Assembly (NCBI RefSeq): GCF_003852425.1
Contig: NZ_QAJN01000004.1
Location: 186,001 to 250,000 of the forward strand
Origin: Paucibacter sp. KBW04
GTDB lineage: Bacteria; Pseudomonadota; Gammaproteobacteria; Burkholderiales; Burkholderiaceae_C
Reading direction: 5' to 3'
DNA: 64,000 nucleotides
Positions 54,195 to 62,925 of the stretch are shown here, one piece after another (within the stretch, counting starts at the first letter, position 1; each line of letters opens with the position of its first letter). The position numbers and the translations under genes are program-made. The notes under the pieces were generated by a model. The model searched no databases and was not told the DNA's origin. It was given only the letters and a program-made list of their open reading frames with translations.

Positions 54195-56471
54195 TCAGGC
54201 GCTGGCGGTATGGGCCGACAGATTGGGCGGCAGCAGGGGCACTTCGTCCTCGGCATCGATGCGGCGGGCCTGCGCTTCGTACAAACGCCAGTAATGGCCA
54301 CGCTTTTCCATCAGCTCGTCGTGCGGTCCGACTTCCACCACCTGGCCGCGGTCCATCACCACCAGGCGATCGGCCTTGCGCAGGGTGGACAGGCGGTGGG
54401 CGATGGCGATGGTGGTGCGGCCTTGCACCAAGTTGTCCAGCGCTTTTTGGATTTCCTTCTCGGTCTCGGTGTCCACCGAGGAGGTGGCTTCGTCCAGGAT
54501 CAGGATGCGCGGGTCGATCAGCAGGGCGCGGGCGATGGAGATGCGCTGGCGCTCGCCGCCGCTCAGGCCCTGGCCACGCTCGCCCACCAGGGAGTCATAG
54601 CCCTGCGGCAGGCGCAGGATGAACTCATGCGCGTGAGCGGCGCGGGCGGCAGCGACGATTTCTTCGCGGGTGGCGTCCGGCTTGCCGTAGGCGATGTTCT
54701 CGGCGATGGTGCCGAAGAAGAGGAAGGGCTCTTGCAGCACCAGGCCGATGTGGCGGCGGTAGTCGGCCACGCGGATGCGGCGCAGATCCACCCCGTCGAC
54801 GCGGATGCCGCCTTCGGTCACATCGTAGAAGCGGCAGATCAGATTGACCAAGGTGCTCTTGCCTGAGCCGCTGTGGCCCACCAAACCAATCATCTCGCCG
54901 GGCTTGATCTCCAGCGTCAGGCCACGGATGACGGCGCGGTTGCCGTAGCGGAAGCCGATGTCCTCGATCTGAAGGCCGCCCTGCACCTTGTTCAGCGCCA
55001 CCGGGTTGGTGGGCTCGGGCACATTGGACTGATGGTCAAGGATGTCAAAGATGCGCTTGGCGCCGGCGGCGGCCTTTTGCGTCACCGAAACGATGCGGCT
55101 CATGGAATCCATACGACCGTAGAAGCGGCCGATGTATGCCAGGAATGAGGTCAGCACGCCGACGGTGATGTCTTGATGAGAGATCAGGTAGATGCCGTAG
55201 GCCCAGACCACCAGCAAGCCCATTTCGGTCAGCAAGGAGACGGTGGGGGTGAACAAGCTCCAGGTCTTGTTGAGCTTGTCATTGACCTTCAGATTGTTGT
55301 CATTCGCCTCCTTGAAGCGCGTCGCCTCGCGCTTTTCCTGGGCAAAAGCCTTGACCACGCGGATGCCTGGGATGGTGTCGGCCAGGACCGAGGTGACCTC
55401 GCCCCAGACCCGGTCAATTTTCTCGAAGCCAGTGCGCAGGCGGTCACGCACCAGGTGGATCATCCAGGCGATGAAGGGCAGGGGCACCAGGGTGGCCAGG
55501 GCCAGCCAGGGGTTGATAGAAAACAGAATCACCGCCGTCATGGTCAGCATCAGTACATCGGTGATGAAGTCCAAGGCGTGCAGAGACAAAAACACGCTGA
55601 TGCGGTCGGTCTCCGAGCCGATGCGGGACATCAGATCCCCGGTGCGTTTATTGCCGAAATACTCCAGCGACAGCGAGAGCAGATGCTCAAAGGTATGGGT
55701 GCGCAAATCGGCCGCGATGCGCTCAGACACCAGAGCCAAGATATAAGTTTTGGCCCAACCCAGCAGCCAAGACACCAGGCCCGCGCCCAGCAAGCCGCTC
55801 AGATACATGGCAACCAGCCAGGGGTCGATTTTTTGTCCGGCCTGGAAGGGGATCAACACCTCGTCCATCAGCGGCCGGTAGAGGTAAGGGCCAACCAGGG
55901 TGGCGCCCGTGGCGCCCAACATCAGCAAAAAGCCCAGCAGCAGCTGGCCCTGATAAGGCCGGGCAAAGCGCCACAGGCGTAGCAGCACCCAGGTCGAGGG
56001 CGGGGTGTGCAGCTCGCGGGCGCAGGTAGGGCATTCCTCGCTCTCGGCGGGCAAAGGGGCTTTGCAGCTGGGGCAGAACTCCAGGTCCTCACCCTCGCCA
56101 GCGCCCGCTTCGGCGCGGCGCTCAAACGCCTCCTGAAAACGCTGGGCCTGCAGATTGATCTGCAGGGTGAAGCGCCAGAGAGCCAGGCGGCCCTGCTCAT
56201 TCTGCAGCTCCAGGCTGCCGATGCCGGCGTGATCGCTGATGCGCAGCTCAGTCGTCGGTGTCAGTGCCCACTCACGCCATTCGCCCGTGGCCGGATCCCA
56301 GGCCAGCAAACGCTTGTTCGTCAGCGCCAGCAGGCCGGCGGCGAAGCGCATTTGTGAGTCGAGGTCAACCTCAAGATGGGCTTGAACGTTCTCTTCGCCA
56401 GACAAGCGCGCTTGCAAGGCGGTCCATTGCGGATGCTGGGGCGACGCTTCAACAGGATGATGATGGTGCAT
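54195..56471 (-). CDS. Cyanophycin-associated ABC transporter (fused permease-ATPase)
   Basis: A 758-residue protein. The N-terminal 130 residues form a PH-like/soluble domain, followed by a zinc ribbon with CPSC and CPTC pairs (about 132-150), six transmembrane helices (about 165-460), and an ABC ATPase with Walker A GHSGSGKST, signature LSGGERQ and Walker B ILILDEATS. Half-transporters of the exporter type act as homodimers. The soluble head and zinc ribbon are unusual for exporters. It is divergent from the two cphA genes and coupled to DUF1854; transport of the polymer's building blocks or its breakdown dipeptide is inferred. Confidence 0.9.
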   Translation of the reverse strand: MHHHHPVEASPQHPQWTALQARLSGEENVQAHLEVDLDSQMRFAAGLLALTNKRLLAWDPATGEWREWALTPTTELRISDHAGIGSLELQNEQGRLALWRFTLQINLQAQRFQEAFERRAEAGAGEGEDLEFCPSCKAPLPAESEECPTCARELHTPPSTWVLLRLWRFARPYQGQLLLGFLLMLGATGATLVGPYLYRPLMDEVLIPFQAGQKIDPWLVAMYLSGLLGAGLVSWLLGWAKTYILALVSERIAADLRTHTFEHLLSLSLEYFGNKRTGDLMSRIGSETDRISVFLSLHALDFITDVLMLTMTAVILFSINPWLALATLVPLPFIAWMIHLVRDRLRTGFEKIDRVWGEVTSVLADTIPGIRVVKAFAQEKREATRFKEANDNNLKVNDKLNKTWSLFTPTVSLLTEMGLLVVWAYGIYLISHQDITVGVLTSFLAYIGRFYGRMDSMSRIVSVTQKAAAGAKRIFDILDHQSNVPEPTNPVALNKVQGGLQIEDIGFRYGNRAVIRGLTLEIKPGEMIGLVGHSGSGKSTLVNLICRFYDVTEGGIRVDGVDLRRIRVADYRRHIGLVLQEPFLFFGTIAENIAYGKPDATREEIVAAARAAHAHEFILRLPQGYDSLVGERGQGLSGGERQRISIARALLIDPRILILDEATSSVDTETEKEIQKALDNLVQGRTTIAIAHRLSTLRKADRLVVMDRGQVVEVGPHDELMEKRGHYWRLYEAQARRIDAEDEVPLLPPNLSAHTASA

Positions 56472-56755
56472 TGTGTTTTTGAGCCAAGGCGAAATAGAAG
56501 CGTTTTGGCGATGTTTGGTGCCGGATTTTCACTCATGCGCTTGTGCGCTCAGCGAATACAGCTGGATCTAACGGCTGGCTAACATAAAGCGTGCACAAAA
56601 CCAACGCAAACAACTGCACCAACGGGCTTACGCTCTTGCAAGACCCGTACCGGGCGTAGCACGCTCCCGAGAGAGTGCATAACTGAGCGCACAATTGCGC
56701 CCTGCTGCGTCCCCTCAACGCCGATTTCGCAAATCCCCTCCAGGCCACGCCATCC

Positions 56756-58945
56756 ATGAGCAAGAAAGAAGACATCAAGCTGTTGCGCATCAATTACCTG
56801 CGCGGTCCCAATATGTGGACCTACCGCCCGGTACTGGAGGTCTGGCTGGACCTGGGTGAGCTGGAGGACTATCCCAGCAATCTGCTGCCCGGCTTCACCG
56901 AAAGACTGACCACCGCCCTGCCCGCCTTGATCGAGCACCATTGCGGCGTGGGCGAACGCGGCGGCTTTTTGCAACGTTTGCAAGAGGGCACTTGGTGCGG
57001 CCATGTGCTGGAGCACATCGTCATCGAGTTGCTGAACCTGGCCGGCATGCCCACCGGCTTTGGCCAGACCCGCAGCACCAGCCAGCGTGGCGTCTACCGC
57101 ATGGTCTTCCGCGCCCGCGACGAGCAGGTCGCCCGCTGCGCCCTGGCCGAGGGCCACACCCTCTTGATGGCTGCCATCAATGACGAGGCCTTCGATGTGC
57201 AGGCCGCCGTGGCCCGGGTGCGCGACAAGCTGGACGACTGCTACCTCGGTCCCTCGACGGCCGCCATCGTGGCCGCCGCCACCGACCGTCGCATCCCGCA
57301 TATCCGCCTGAATGACGGCAATCTGGTGCAGCTAGGCCATGGTGCACGCCAGCGCCGCATCTGGACGGCCGAGACCGATATGACCAGCGCCATCGCCGAA
57401 GGCATTGCCGGCGACAAGGATCTGACCAAGACCTTGCTGAAGTCCTGCGGCGTGCCGGTGCCCGAAGGCGTGGCCGTCAAGACGGCCGAGGCCGCCTGGG
57501 AAGCCGCCCAGGACCTGGGCCTGCCGGTGGTCGTCAAGCCCTCGGACGGCAACCATGGCCGTGGCGTGACCCTGGACCTGCGGGTGCGCGAGGACGTGAT
57601 GGCCGCCTTCAAGCTCGCCGAGGAGCATGGCAGCGAAGTGCTGGTGGAGAGCTATATCCCCGGCAACGAGCACCGCCTGCTGGTGGTGGGTGGCAAGGTG
57701 GTGGCGGCCGCGCGCGGCGATATCGCCACCGTCACCGGCGACGGCACCCAAACCGTGGCCGAACTGATCGATTCTCAAATCAACACCGACCCGCGCCGCG
57801 GCCTGACCGAGGAATTCCCGCTCAACCGCATCAATGCCCTGGAAGACGCCGTCATCCTGCTGGATCTGGAGCGTCAAGGCCTGAAGATTGACTCCGTCCC
57901 CGCCGCCGGCCGCCAGGTGCTGATCCAGCGCAACGGCAATGTGGCCATCGACTGCACCGACCAGGTCCACCCCGATGTGGCCCACATCGTTTCGCTGGCT
58001 GCCCGGGTCATCGGCCTGGACATCGCCGGCATCGATGTAGTGGCCCGCGACATCGGCCGCCCCTTGCAAGAGCAAGGCGGCGCCATCGTGGAAGTGAATG
58101 CCGGCCCCGGCCTCTTGATGCACCTGAAGCCGGCCGAGGGCATGCCCCAGCCGGTGGGCCAGGCCATCATCGACCATCTGTTTGCCGAAGACGAAAGCGG
58201 ACGCATCCCCATCGTGGGCATCGCCGGTTCGCGCGGCACCCACACCATGGCTCGCATCGTCGCCTGGTTGCTGCACCTCAATGGCCGCCATGTCGGCCTG
58301 GCCTGCCGCGACGGCCTGTTCCTGGGCCCACGCCGGGTGGAGCGCAAGAACAGCGCGCGCTGGGATGCTTCACATCGCCTCTTGATGAACCGGGGCGTGG
58401 ACGCCGTGGTGATCGAGAACAGCGCCGAATCGGTGCTGCGCGATGGCCTGGCCTATGACCGCTGCCAGGTCGGCGTGATCACCGATATGGGTGGCATCGC
58501 ATCCCTGAGCGAGTTTGATGTGCACAGCGAAGATCAGCTCTACAAGGTCTTGCGCACCCAGGTGGACGTGGTGCTGAGCGAAGGCGCGGCCGTGCTGAAC
58601 GCGGATGTGGCCCGTTTGCTGGACATGGCCGAGCTGAGCGACGGCGAGGTGATTCTCTACGCCGCGGATGGCAACTCGCCGGCCTTGGTAGAGCACCGCG
58701 CCAAGGGCGGCCGTGCCGTCTTCTTGCAAGGCGGCGCCGCCATGCTGGCGCAAGGTTCTTCTGAGACCGCAGGCGCCAACGTGGATGCCTTGCTGCGCCG
58801 CTTTGCAGCCAGCTCGGCCGCGACCAGCGCCGAGATCGACGCCTCGGTGGCCTTGGCCGCCGTGGCCACCGCCTGGGCCATGAACATCCCGCCCGAGCTG
58901 ATCTCTGCCGGCCTGGACACTTTTGTGCCCGAACTCCAGGCCTGA
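56756..58945 (+). CDS. cphA2: Cyanophycin synthetase-like protein with degenerate Mur-ligase domain
   Basis: A 729-residue relative of CphA. The N-terminal domain (LRGPNMWTYRPVLEV) and ATP-grasp (about 210-470, VVKPSDGNHGRGV, EVNAGPGLLMHL) are intact. The Mur-ligase part reads GIAGSRGTHTMARIV where active CphA has GTNGKTTT, so the P-loop Lys is gone, and the C-terminal ligase domain is missing. This resembles the second-type cyanophycin synthetases, which keep only the ATP-grasp site and re-polymerise the beta-Asp-Arg dipeptide. It lies 62 bases before the full cphA, and in a divergent pair with the ABC gene. Confidence 0.88.
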   Translation: MSKKEDIKLLRINYLRGPNMWTYRPVLEVWLDLGELEDYPSNLLPGFTERLTTALPALIEHHCGVGERGGFLQRLQEGTWCGHVLEHIVIELLNLAGMPTGFGQTRSTSQRGVYRMVFRARDEQVARCALAEGHTLLMAAINDEAFDVQAAVARVRDKLDDCYLGPSTAAIVAAATDRRIPHIRLNDGNLVQLGHGARQRRIWTAETDMTSAIAEGIAGDKDLTKTLLKSCGVPVPEGVAVKTAEAAWEAAQDLGLPVVVKPSDGNHGRGVTLDLRVREDVMAAFKLAEEHGSEVLVESYIPGNEHRLLVVGGKVVAAARGDIATVTGDGTQTVAELIDSQINTDPRRGLTEEFPLNRINALEDAVILLDLERQGLKIDSVPAAGRQVLIQRNGNVAIDCTDQVHPDVAHIVSLAARVIGLDIAGIDVVARDIGRPLQEQGGAIVEVNAGPGLLMHLKPAEGMPQPVGQAIIDHLFAEDESGRIPIVGIAGSRGTHTMARIVAWLLHLNGRHVGLACRDGLFLGPRRVERKNSARWDASHRLLMNRGVDAVVIENSAESVLRDGLAYDRCQVGVITDMGGIASLSEFDVHSEDQLYKVLRTQVDVVLSEGAAVLNADVARLLDMAELSDGEVILYAADGNSPALVEHRAKGGRAVFLQGGAAMLAQGSSETAGANVDALLRRFAASSAATSAEIDASVALAAVATAWAMNIPPELISAGLDTFVPELQA

Positions 58946-59007
58946 TCCAGCAGCGCCGCCCCGAACTCATCTCTCTCTCCCCCAAAAGAATCGAAAGACA
59001 GCAAACC

Positions 59008-61587
59008 ATGGAAGTCTCTCGCACCCGTGCACTGCGTGGCCCGAATATGTGGAGCCGCCATACGGCCATCGAGGCCGTCGTGCATTGCCAGCCGCAAGAG
59101 CAATCAATGGCCGAGATGCCGGACTTCGAAGCCCGGCTGCGCGCGCTCTTCCCCAGCATCGGCGCGCTGCGGCCCGCCAGCGCCAGCCGCACGCCCATCT
59201 CCCTGGCCCATGTGCTGGAACAAGCCACCCTGGCCCTGCAGGCGCAAGCCGGCTGCCCGGTGACCTTCAGCCACACCCATATCACCTCCGAGCCCGGCAG
59301 CTATCAAGTGGTGGTGGAGTACAGCGAGGAAGACGTGGGCCGCCTGGCCTTCGAGCGCGCCTGTCAGCTGGTTGAAGCCGCGATGAACGGCGGCACGTTT
59401 GACGCCGACGCCACCCTGGCTCAGTTGCGAGAGCTGGACGAAGACGTGCGCATGGGGCCCTCGACCGGCTCCATCGTCAACGCCGCCGTGGCACGCGGCG
59501 TGCCCTACCGCCGCCTGACCCAGGGCAGCTTGGTGCAGTTCGGCTGGGGCGCCAAGCAGCGCCGCATCTGGGCCGCCGAGGTGGACGCCACCAGCGCCGT
59601 GTCCGAATCGATCGCGCAGGACAAAGACCTGACGAAACGTCTGCTGCAATCGGCCGGTGTGCCCGTGCCCATCGGTAGCCCGGTACACACGGTGGATGAG
59701 GCCTGGGCGGTGGCCCTGGACGTGGGCCTGCCGGTGGTCGTCAAGCCGCAAGACGGCAACCAGGGCAAGGGCGTGACGGTCAATGTCGTCACCCGCGAGC
59801 AGATGGAAAGCGCCTACAAGGCGGCCGAGGACATCGGCACGGTGATGGTGGAGAAATTCCTGCCCGGCAGCGACTACCGCCTGCTGGTGATCGGCGACAA
59901 GCTGGTCGCCGCCGCCCGCCGCGACCCGCCGCATGTGATCGGCGACGGCGTGCTGACCGTCAAGCAGTTGGTGGACAAGGTCAACTCAGACCCCAAGCGG
60001 GGCGATGGCCACGCCACTTCGCTGACCAAGATCCGCTTTGACGATATCGCCGTCGAGCGCCTGACCCAGCAAGGCCTGACGCCTGAGTCCGTGCCGGAAA
60101 AAGGCCGCCGCGTCATCCTGCGCAATAACGCCAACCTGTCCACCGGCGGCACCGCCACCGATGTGACCGATGACGTCCACCCCGATGTGGCCGCGCGCGC
60201 CATCGCCGCGGCCCAGGTCGTGGGCTTGCATGTCTGCGGCGTTGACGTGGTGGCCGAAGGCGTGCTGCGCCCGCTGGAAGAGCAAAGCGGCGGCATCGTC
60301 GAGGTCAATGCAGCACCTGGCTTGCGCATGCACCTGAGCCCCAGCTATGGCAAGGGCCGCAATGTGGGTGAGGCCATCATTGCCCATCTGTACGGCCATG
60401 GCCACAAGGGCGAGGACGGCCGCATCCCCGTGGTCGCCGTCACCGGCACCAATGGCAAGACCACGACCTCGCGCCTGATCGCTCACCTGTTTGCCACCTG
60501 CGGGCTCAAGGTCGGCATGACCAATACCGACGGCGTCTATGTGGACGGCCGCCAGATTGATAGCGGCGATTGCTCCGGCCCCAAGAGTGCCCGCAATGTG
60601 CTGATGCATCCCGATGTGGAAGCCGCCGTGTTCGAGACCGCGCGTGGCGGCGTCTTGCGTGAAGGCCTGGGCTTTGACCGCTGCCAGGTTGCCGTGGTGA
60701 CCAATCTGGGCGCCGGCGACCACCTGGGCATGAACTTCCTCAATACCGTGGAAGACCTGGCCCTGGTCAAGCGCGTCATCGTGCAGAACGTCGCGCCCAC
60801 CGGCTTTGCCGTGCTGAATGCCGCCGACCCCAATGTGGCCAGCATGGCCGCCACCTGCCCCGGCCAAGTCATCTTCTTCGCCGCCGACCGCCACCACCCG
60901 CTGATGGCCACCCATCGCGCCCAGGGCAAGCGCTGCGTCTATATCGACGGCGATATGCTGGTCGCGGCCCAGGGCTCCTGGCGCGAAAGCATTCCGCTGC
61001 GCGAAATTCCCATCACCCGCAACGGCGCCATCGGCTTCCAGGTCGAGAACGCCATGGCCTCGGTGGCCGCCGCCTGGGGCGTGGGTCTGGACTGGGACAC
61101 GGTGCGCCGCGGCGTGGCCAGCTTCGCCAATGACGCTGACAACGCCCCCGGCCGCTTCAATGTGATGGACTATCGCGGTGCCACGGTGATCGCCGACTAC
61201 GGCCACAACGGCGACGCCATGACGGCCCTGGTGGCCGCCGTGGAGGCTTTGCCGGCCAAACGCCGCTCGGTGGTGATCTCGGGCGCCGGCGACCGCCGCG
61301 ATGAAGACATCCGCGTGCAGACCCAGATCCTGGGCGAGGCCTTTGACGAAGTCATCCTGTTCCAGGACGCCTGCCAACGCGGTCGTGAAGACGGCGAAGT
61401 GCTGGCCCTGCTGCGCCAAGGCCTGGAAGGCGCCAGCCGCGTCAGTCAGATTGAGGAGATTCGCGGTGAGTTCATCGCCATCGATCGGGCGCTCGAAAAG
61501 CTGCAGCCGGGCGACCTCTGCCTGGTCCTGGTCGACCAGGTTGAGGAAGCGCTCGCTCACCTGGCACAGCGCATCGCCCAAGGCTAA
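59008..61587 (+). CDS. cphA: Cyanophycin synthetase
   Basis: An 859-residue full-length CphA, making multi-L-arginyl-poly-L-aspartate without a template. The N-terminal domain, ATP-grasp (about 220-475, VVKPQDGNQGKGVTV, EVNAAPGLRMHL) for one amino-acid addition, and Mur-ligase-like part (about 490-859, GTNGKTTTSRLIAHLF P-loop, and DYGHNGDAMTALVAAV) for the other are all intact. It is co-directional with the degenerate paralogue. No cyanophycinase gene is inside the window. Confidence 0.95.
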   Translation: MEVSRTRALRGPNMWSRHTAIEAVVHCQPQEQSMAEMPDFEARLRALFPSIGALRPASASRTPISLAHVLEQATLALQAQAGCPVTFSHTHITSEPGSYQVVVEYSEEDVGRLAFERACQLVEAAMNGGTFDADATLAQLRELDEDVRMGPSTGSIVNAAVARGVPYRRLTQGSLVQFGWGAKQRRIWAAEVDATSAVSESIAQDKDLTKRLLQSAGVPVPIGSPVHTVDEAWAVALDVGLPVVVKPQDGNQGKGVTVNVVTREQMESAYKAAEDIGTVMVEKFLPGSDYRLLVIGDKLVAAARRDPPHVIGDGVLTVKQLVDKVNSDPKRGDGHATSLTKIRFDDIAVERLTQQGLTPESVPEKGRRVILRNNANLSTGGTATDVTDDVHPDVAARAIAAAQVVGLHVCGVDVVAEGVLRPLEEQSGGIVEVNAAPGLRMHLSPSYGKGRNVGEAIIAHLYGHGHKGEDGRIPVVAVTGTNGKTTTSRLIAHLFATCGLKVGMTNTDGVYVDGRQIDSGDCSGPKSARNVLMHPDVEAAVFETARGGVLREGLGFDRCQVAVVTNLGAGDHLGMNFLNTVEDLALVKRVIVQNVAPTGFAVLNAADPNVASMAATCPGQVIFFAADRHHPLMATHRAQGKRCVYIDGDMLVAAQGSWRESIPLREIPITRNGAIGFQVENAMASVAAAWGVGLDWDTVRRGVASFANDADNAPGRFNVMDYRGATVIADYGHNGDAMTALVAAVEALPAKRRSVVISGAGDRRDEDIRVQTQILGEAFDEVILFQDACQRGREDGEVLALLRQGLEGASRVSQIEEIRGEFIAIDRALEKLQPGDLCLVLVDQVEEALAHLAQRIAQG

Positions 61588-61904
61588 ACGCCCGACTCAG
61601 GCGGCCTGAACCTGAGGCCTGGCCGCCAGCATCTCCCTGTTCATCGGGGTAAAGTTTTGAAAACAAGGGTTTCTCCCGCCCCCGTTTGTTGGGGAACTAG
61701 GGGGGTAAATTTTCAGACCTGCGGTCCATAATCAGTCCAGACAAGCTGGTGCAAGCCCTTTTGTCGGCTCATTTCGATTCGCGCTGCCAATCACCAATCG
61801 AGTGATGCGGTTCTTGGATTTCGAATTGCCCTTGCCGTTTGACGCAATGCCTGCGCCCCCGAACGGCTGACGATTTCTGTCACGTTTTCAGTGGAGATGC
61901 AACC
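61588..61904. other. Non-coding stretch between cphA and the PEP-CTERM gene
   Basis: 317 bases without a gene. GGGGTAAA appears twice (near 61647 and 61702) near runs of G. A weak -24/-12-like pair, TGGATT-TCGAA-TTGC (61815-61829), precedes the PEP-CTERM start by about 75 bases; PEP-CTERM genes are often RpoN-controlled in related bacteria. No clear cphA terminator was found. Confidence 0.4.
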
Positions 61905-62777
61905 ATGATTAGATGCAATAAATTGGTTCAGGGTTTGTTGGCGGCAGGACTTGCCACAGCATTGTCAAGCGGAGCATTCGCCTCCATCACGGTCAAGGAC
62001 GGCGTGGGCGGCACACTGGCCTCTGGCGTCACCGAATTTGACGAAAACTCTGCGGGCAGTGGAGTCATCATCGGCGGTGGCCCGGGCACACCACCAGTCG
62101 TGGGACAAATTCAAGACTTGTTGTATCAATCGAATGTGGTGGGCTTCACCGGCAGCTCATCTTCGGGCTTGAACAACAGCTTTGCTTCGGGTGGCTATGA
62201 GTTGACCTTGGTCGCGCATCTGCAACTCAAAGTCACCAGCGTGAACATGTTGGGTGGCGGAGCCTTTGTCGCGACTTTTTCGGCGGTGGCCGGAAATGCT
62301 GGCCTCTACTTTGACAACACCGCCCAAGGTGGCATGAAGTCAGACACGGCCTCGGGCAATGGCTTCGATGATGGCCGCCTGATCGGCATGTTCAATGTCC
62401 TGCCTGGCGGCGTATCGGCTTTCTACAGCCCCAACCCCGGCACAGGCATCGGCACTGCTGCCTTTGATTTCCAAACCGTCGGGATGGTCGACAGCAACTA
62501 CCTGAGCAGCACCACGGGTGCCATCACAGGGATCAATTTCACGTCCAACCAAAGTCTGCCTCCCGGAACTTCGTTGGCTACGTCTTTCCACAACAACACG
62601 CCCAACAACTGGTCGGACCTCTATCCGACCTATGTGGTGGGTCAGAACGACGTGCTGCTCAAGGTGGACGGCTCCAACACCTTCACCACGGCGGTGCCTG
62701 AGCCCTCGACCTACAGCCTCTTGCTGGCCGGTATCGGTGCGCTGGGTTTCCTGGCTCGTCGTCGCCGCGCCGACTGA
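61905..62777 (+). CDS. PEP-CTERM sorting-domain extracellular protein
   Basis: A 290-residue exported protein with a signal peptide ending SSGAFAS. The centre is Gly/Ser/Asn-rich with predicted beta structure. The C-terminus VPEPSTYSLLLAGIGALGFLARRRRAD has the PEP motif, a hydrophobic helix and an Arg tail, the signal for exosortase processing. GGAG lies eight bases before the ATG. Such proteins contribute to the exopolysaccharide matrix or flocculation. The exosortase genes are not in the window. Confidence 0.9.
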   Translation: MIRCNKLVQGLLAAGLATALSSGAFASITVKDGVGGTLASGVTEFDENSAGSGVIIGGGPGTPPVVGQIQDLLYQSNVVGFTGSSSSGLNNSFASGGYELTLVAHLQLKVTSVNMLGGGAFVATFSAVAGNAGLYFDNTAQGGMKSDTASGNGFDDGRLIGMFNVLPGGVSAFYSPNPGTGIGTAAFDFQTVGMVDSNYLSSTTGAITGINFTSNQSLPPGTSLATSFHNNTPNNWSDLYPTYVVGQNDVLLKVDGSNTFTTAVPEPSTYSLLLAGIGALGFLARRRRAD

Positions 62778-62805
62778 TCGCCCACCAGCTTTCATCAGCC
62801 CAAAC

Positions 62806-62833
62806 AAAAAGCAGCCGCAAGGCTGCTTTTTTT
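62806..62833 (+). terminator. Rho-independent terminator after the PEP-CTERM gene
   Basis: AAAAA-GCAGCC-GCAA-GGCTGC-TTTTTTT: a six-base GC stem with a GCAA tetraloop, followed by seven T, 29 bases after the stop codon. The A-run makes it partly bidirectional. A second stem, CAGCCC...GGGCTG (62892-62917) followed by CTTTTT, lies near the end of the convergent binding-protein gene. Confidence 0.85.
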
Positions 62834-62925
62834 GTGCCCCACCCGGCTTCATCGGAGGCCGGGCGCAGAACGATTTCCGCAATGAGGCAGACAGCCCTCG
62901 ACCAAGGACGGGGGCTGCTTTTTGC

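Noticed and set aside
59986-61581. 531-codon open frame antisense to cphA
   Set aside because: It overlaps a complete cyanophycin synthetase and its product shows only the His/Gly/Ala-rich composition of a shadow frame.
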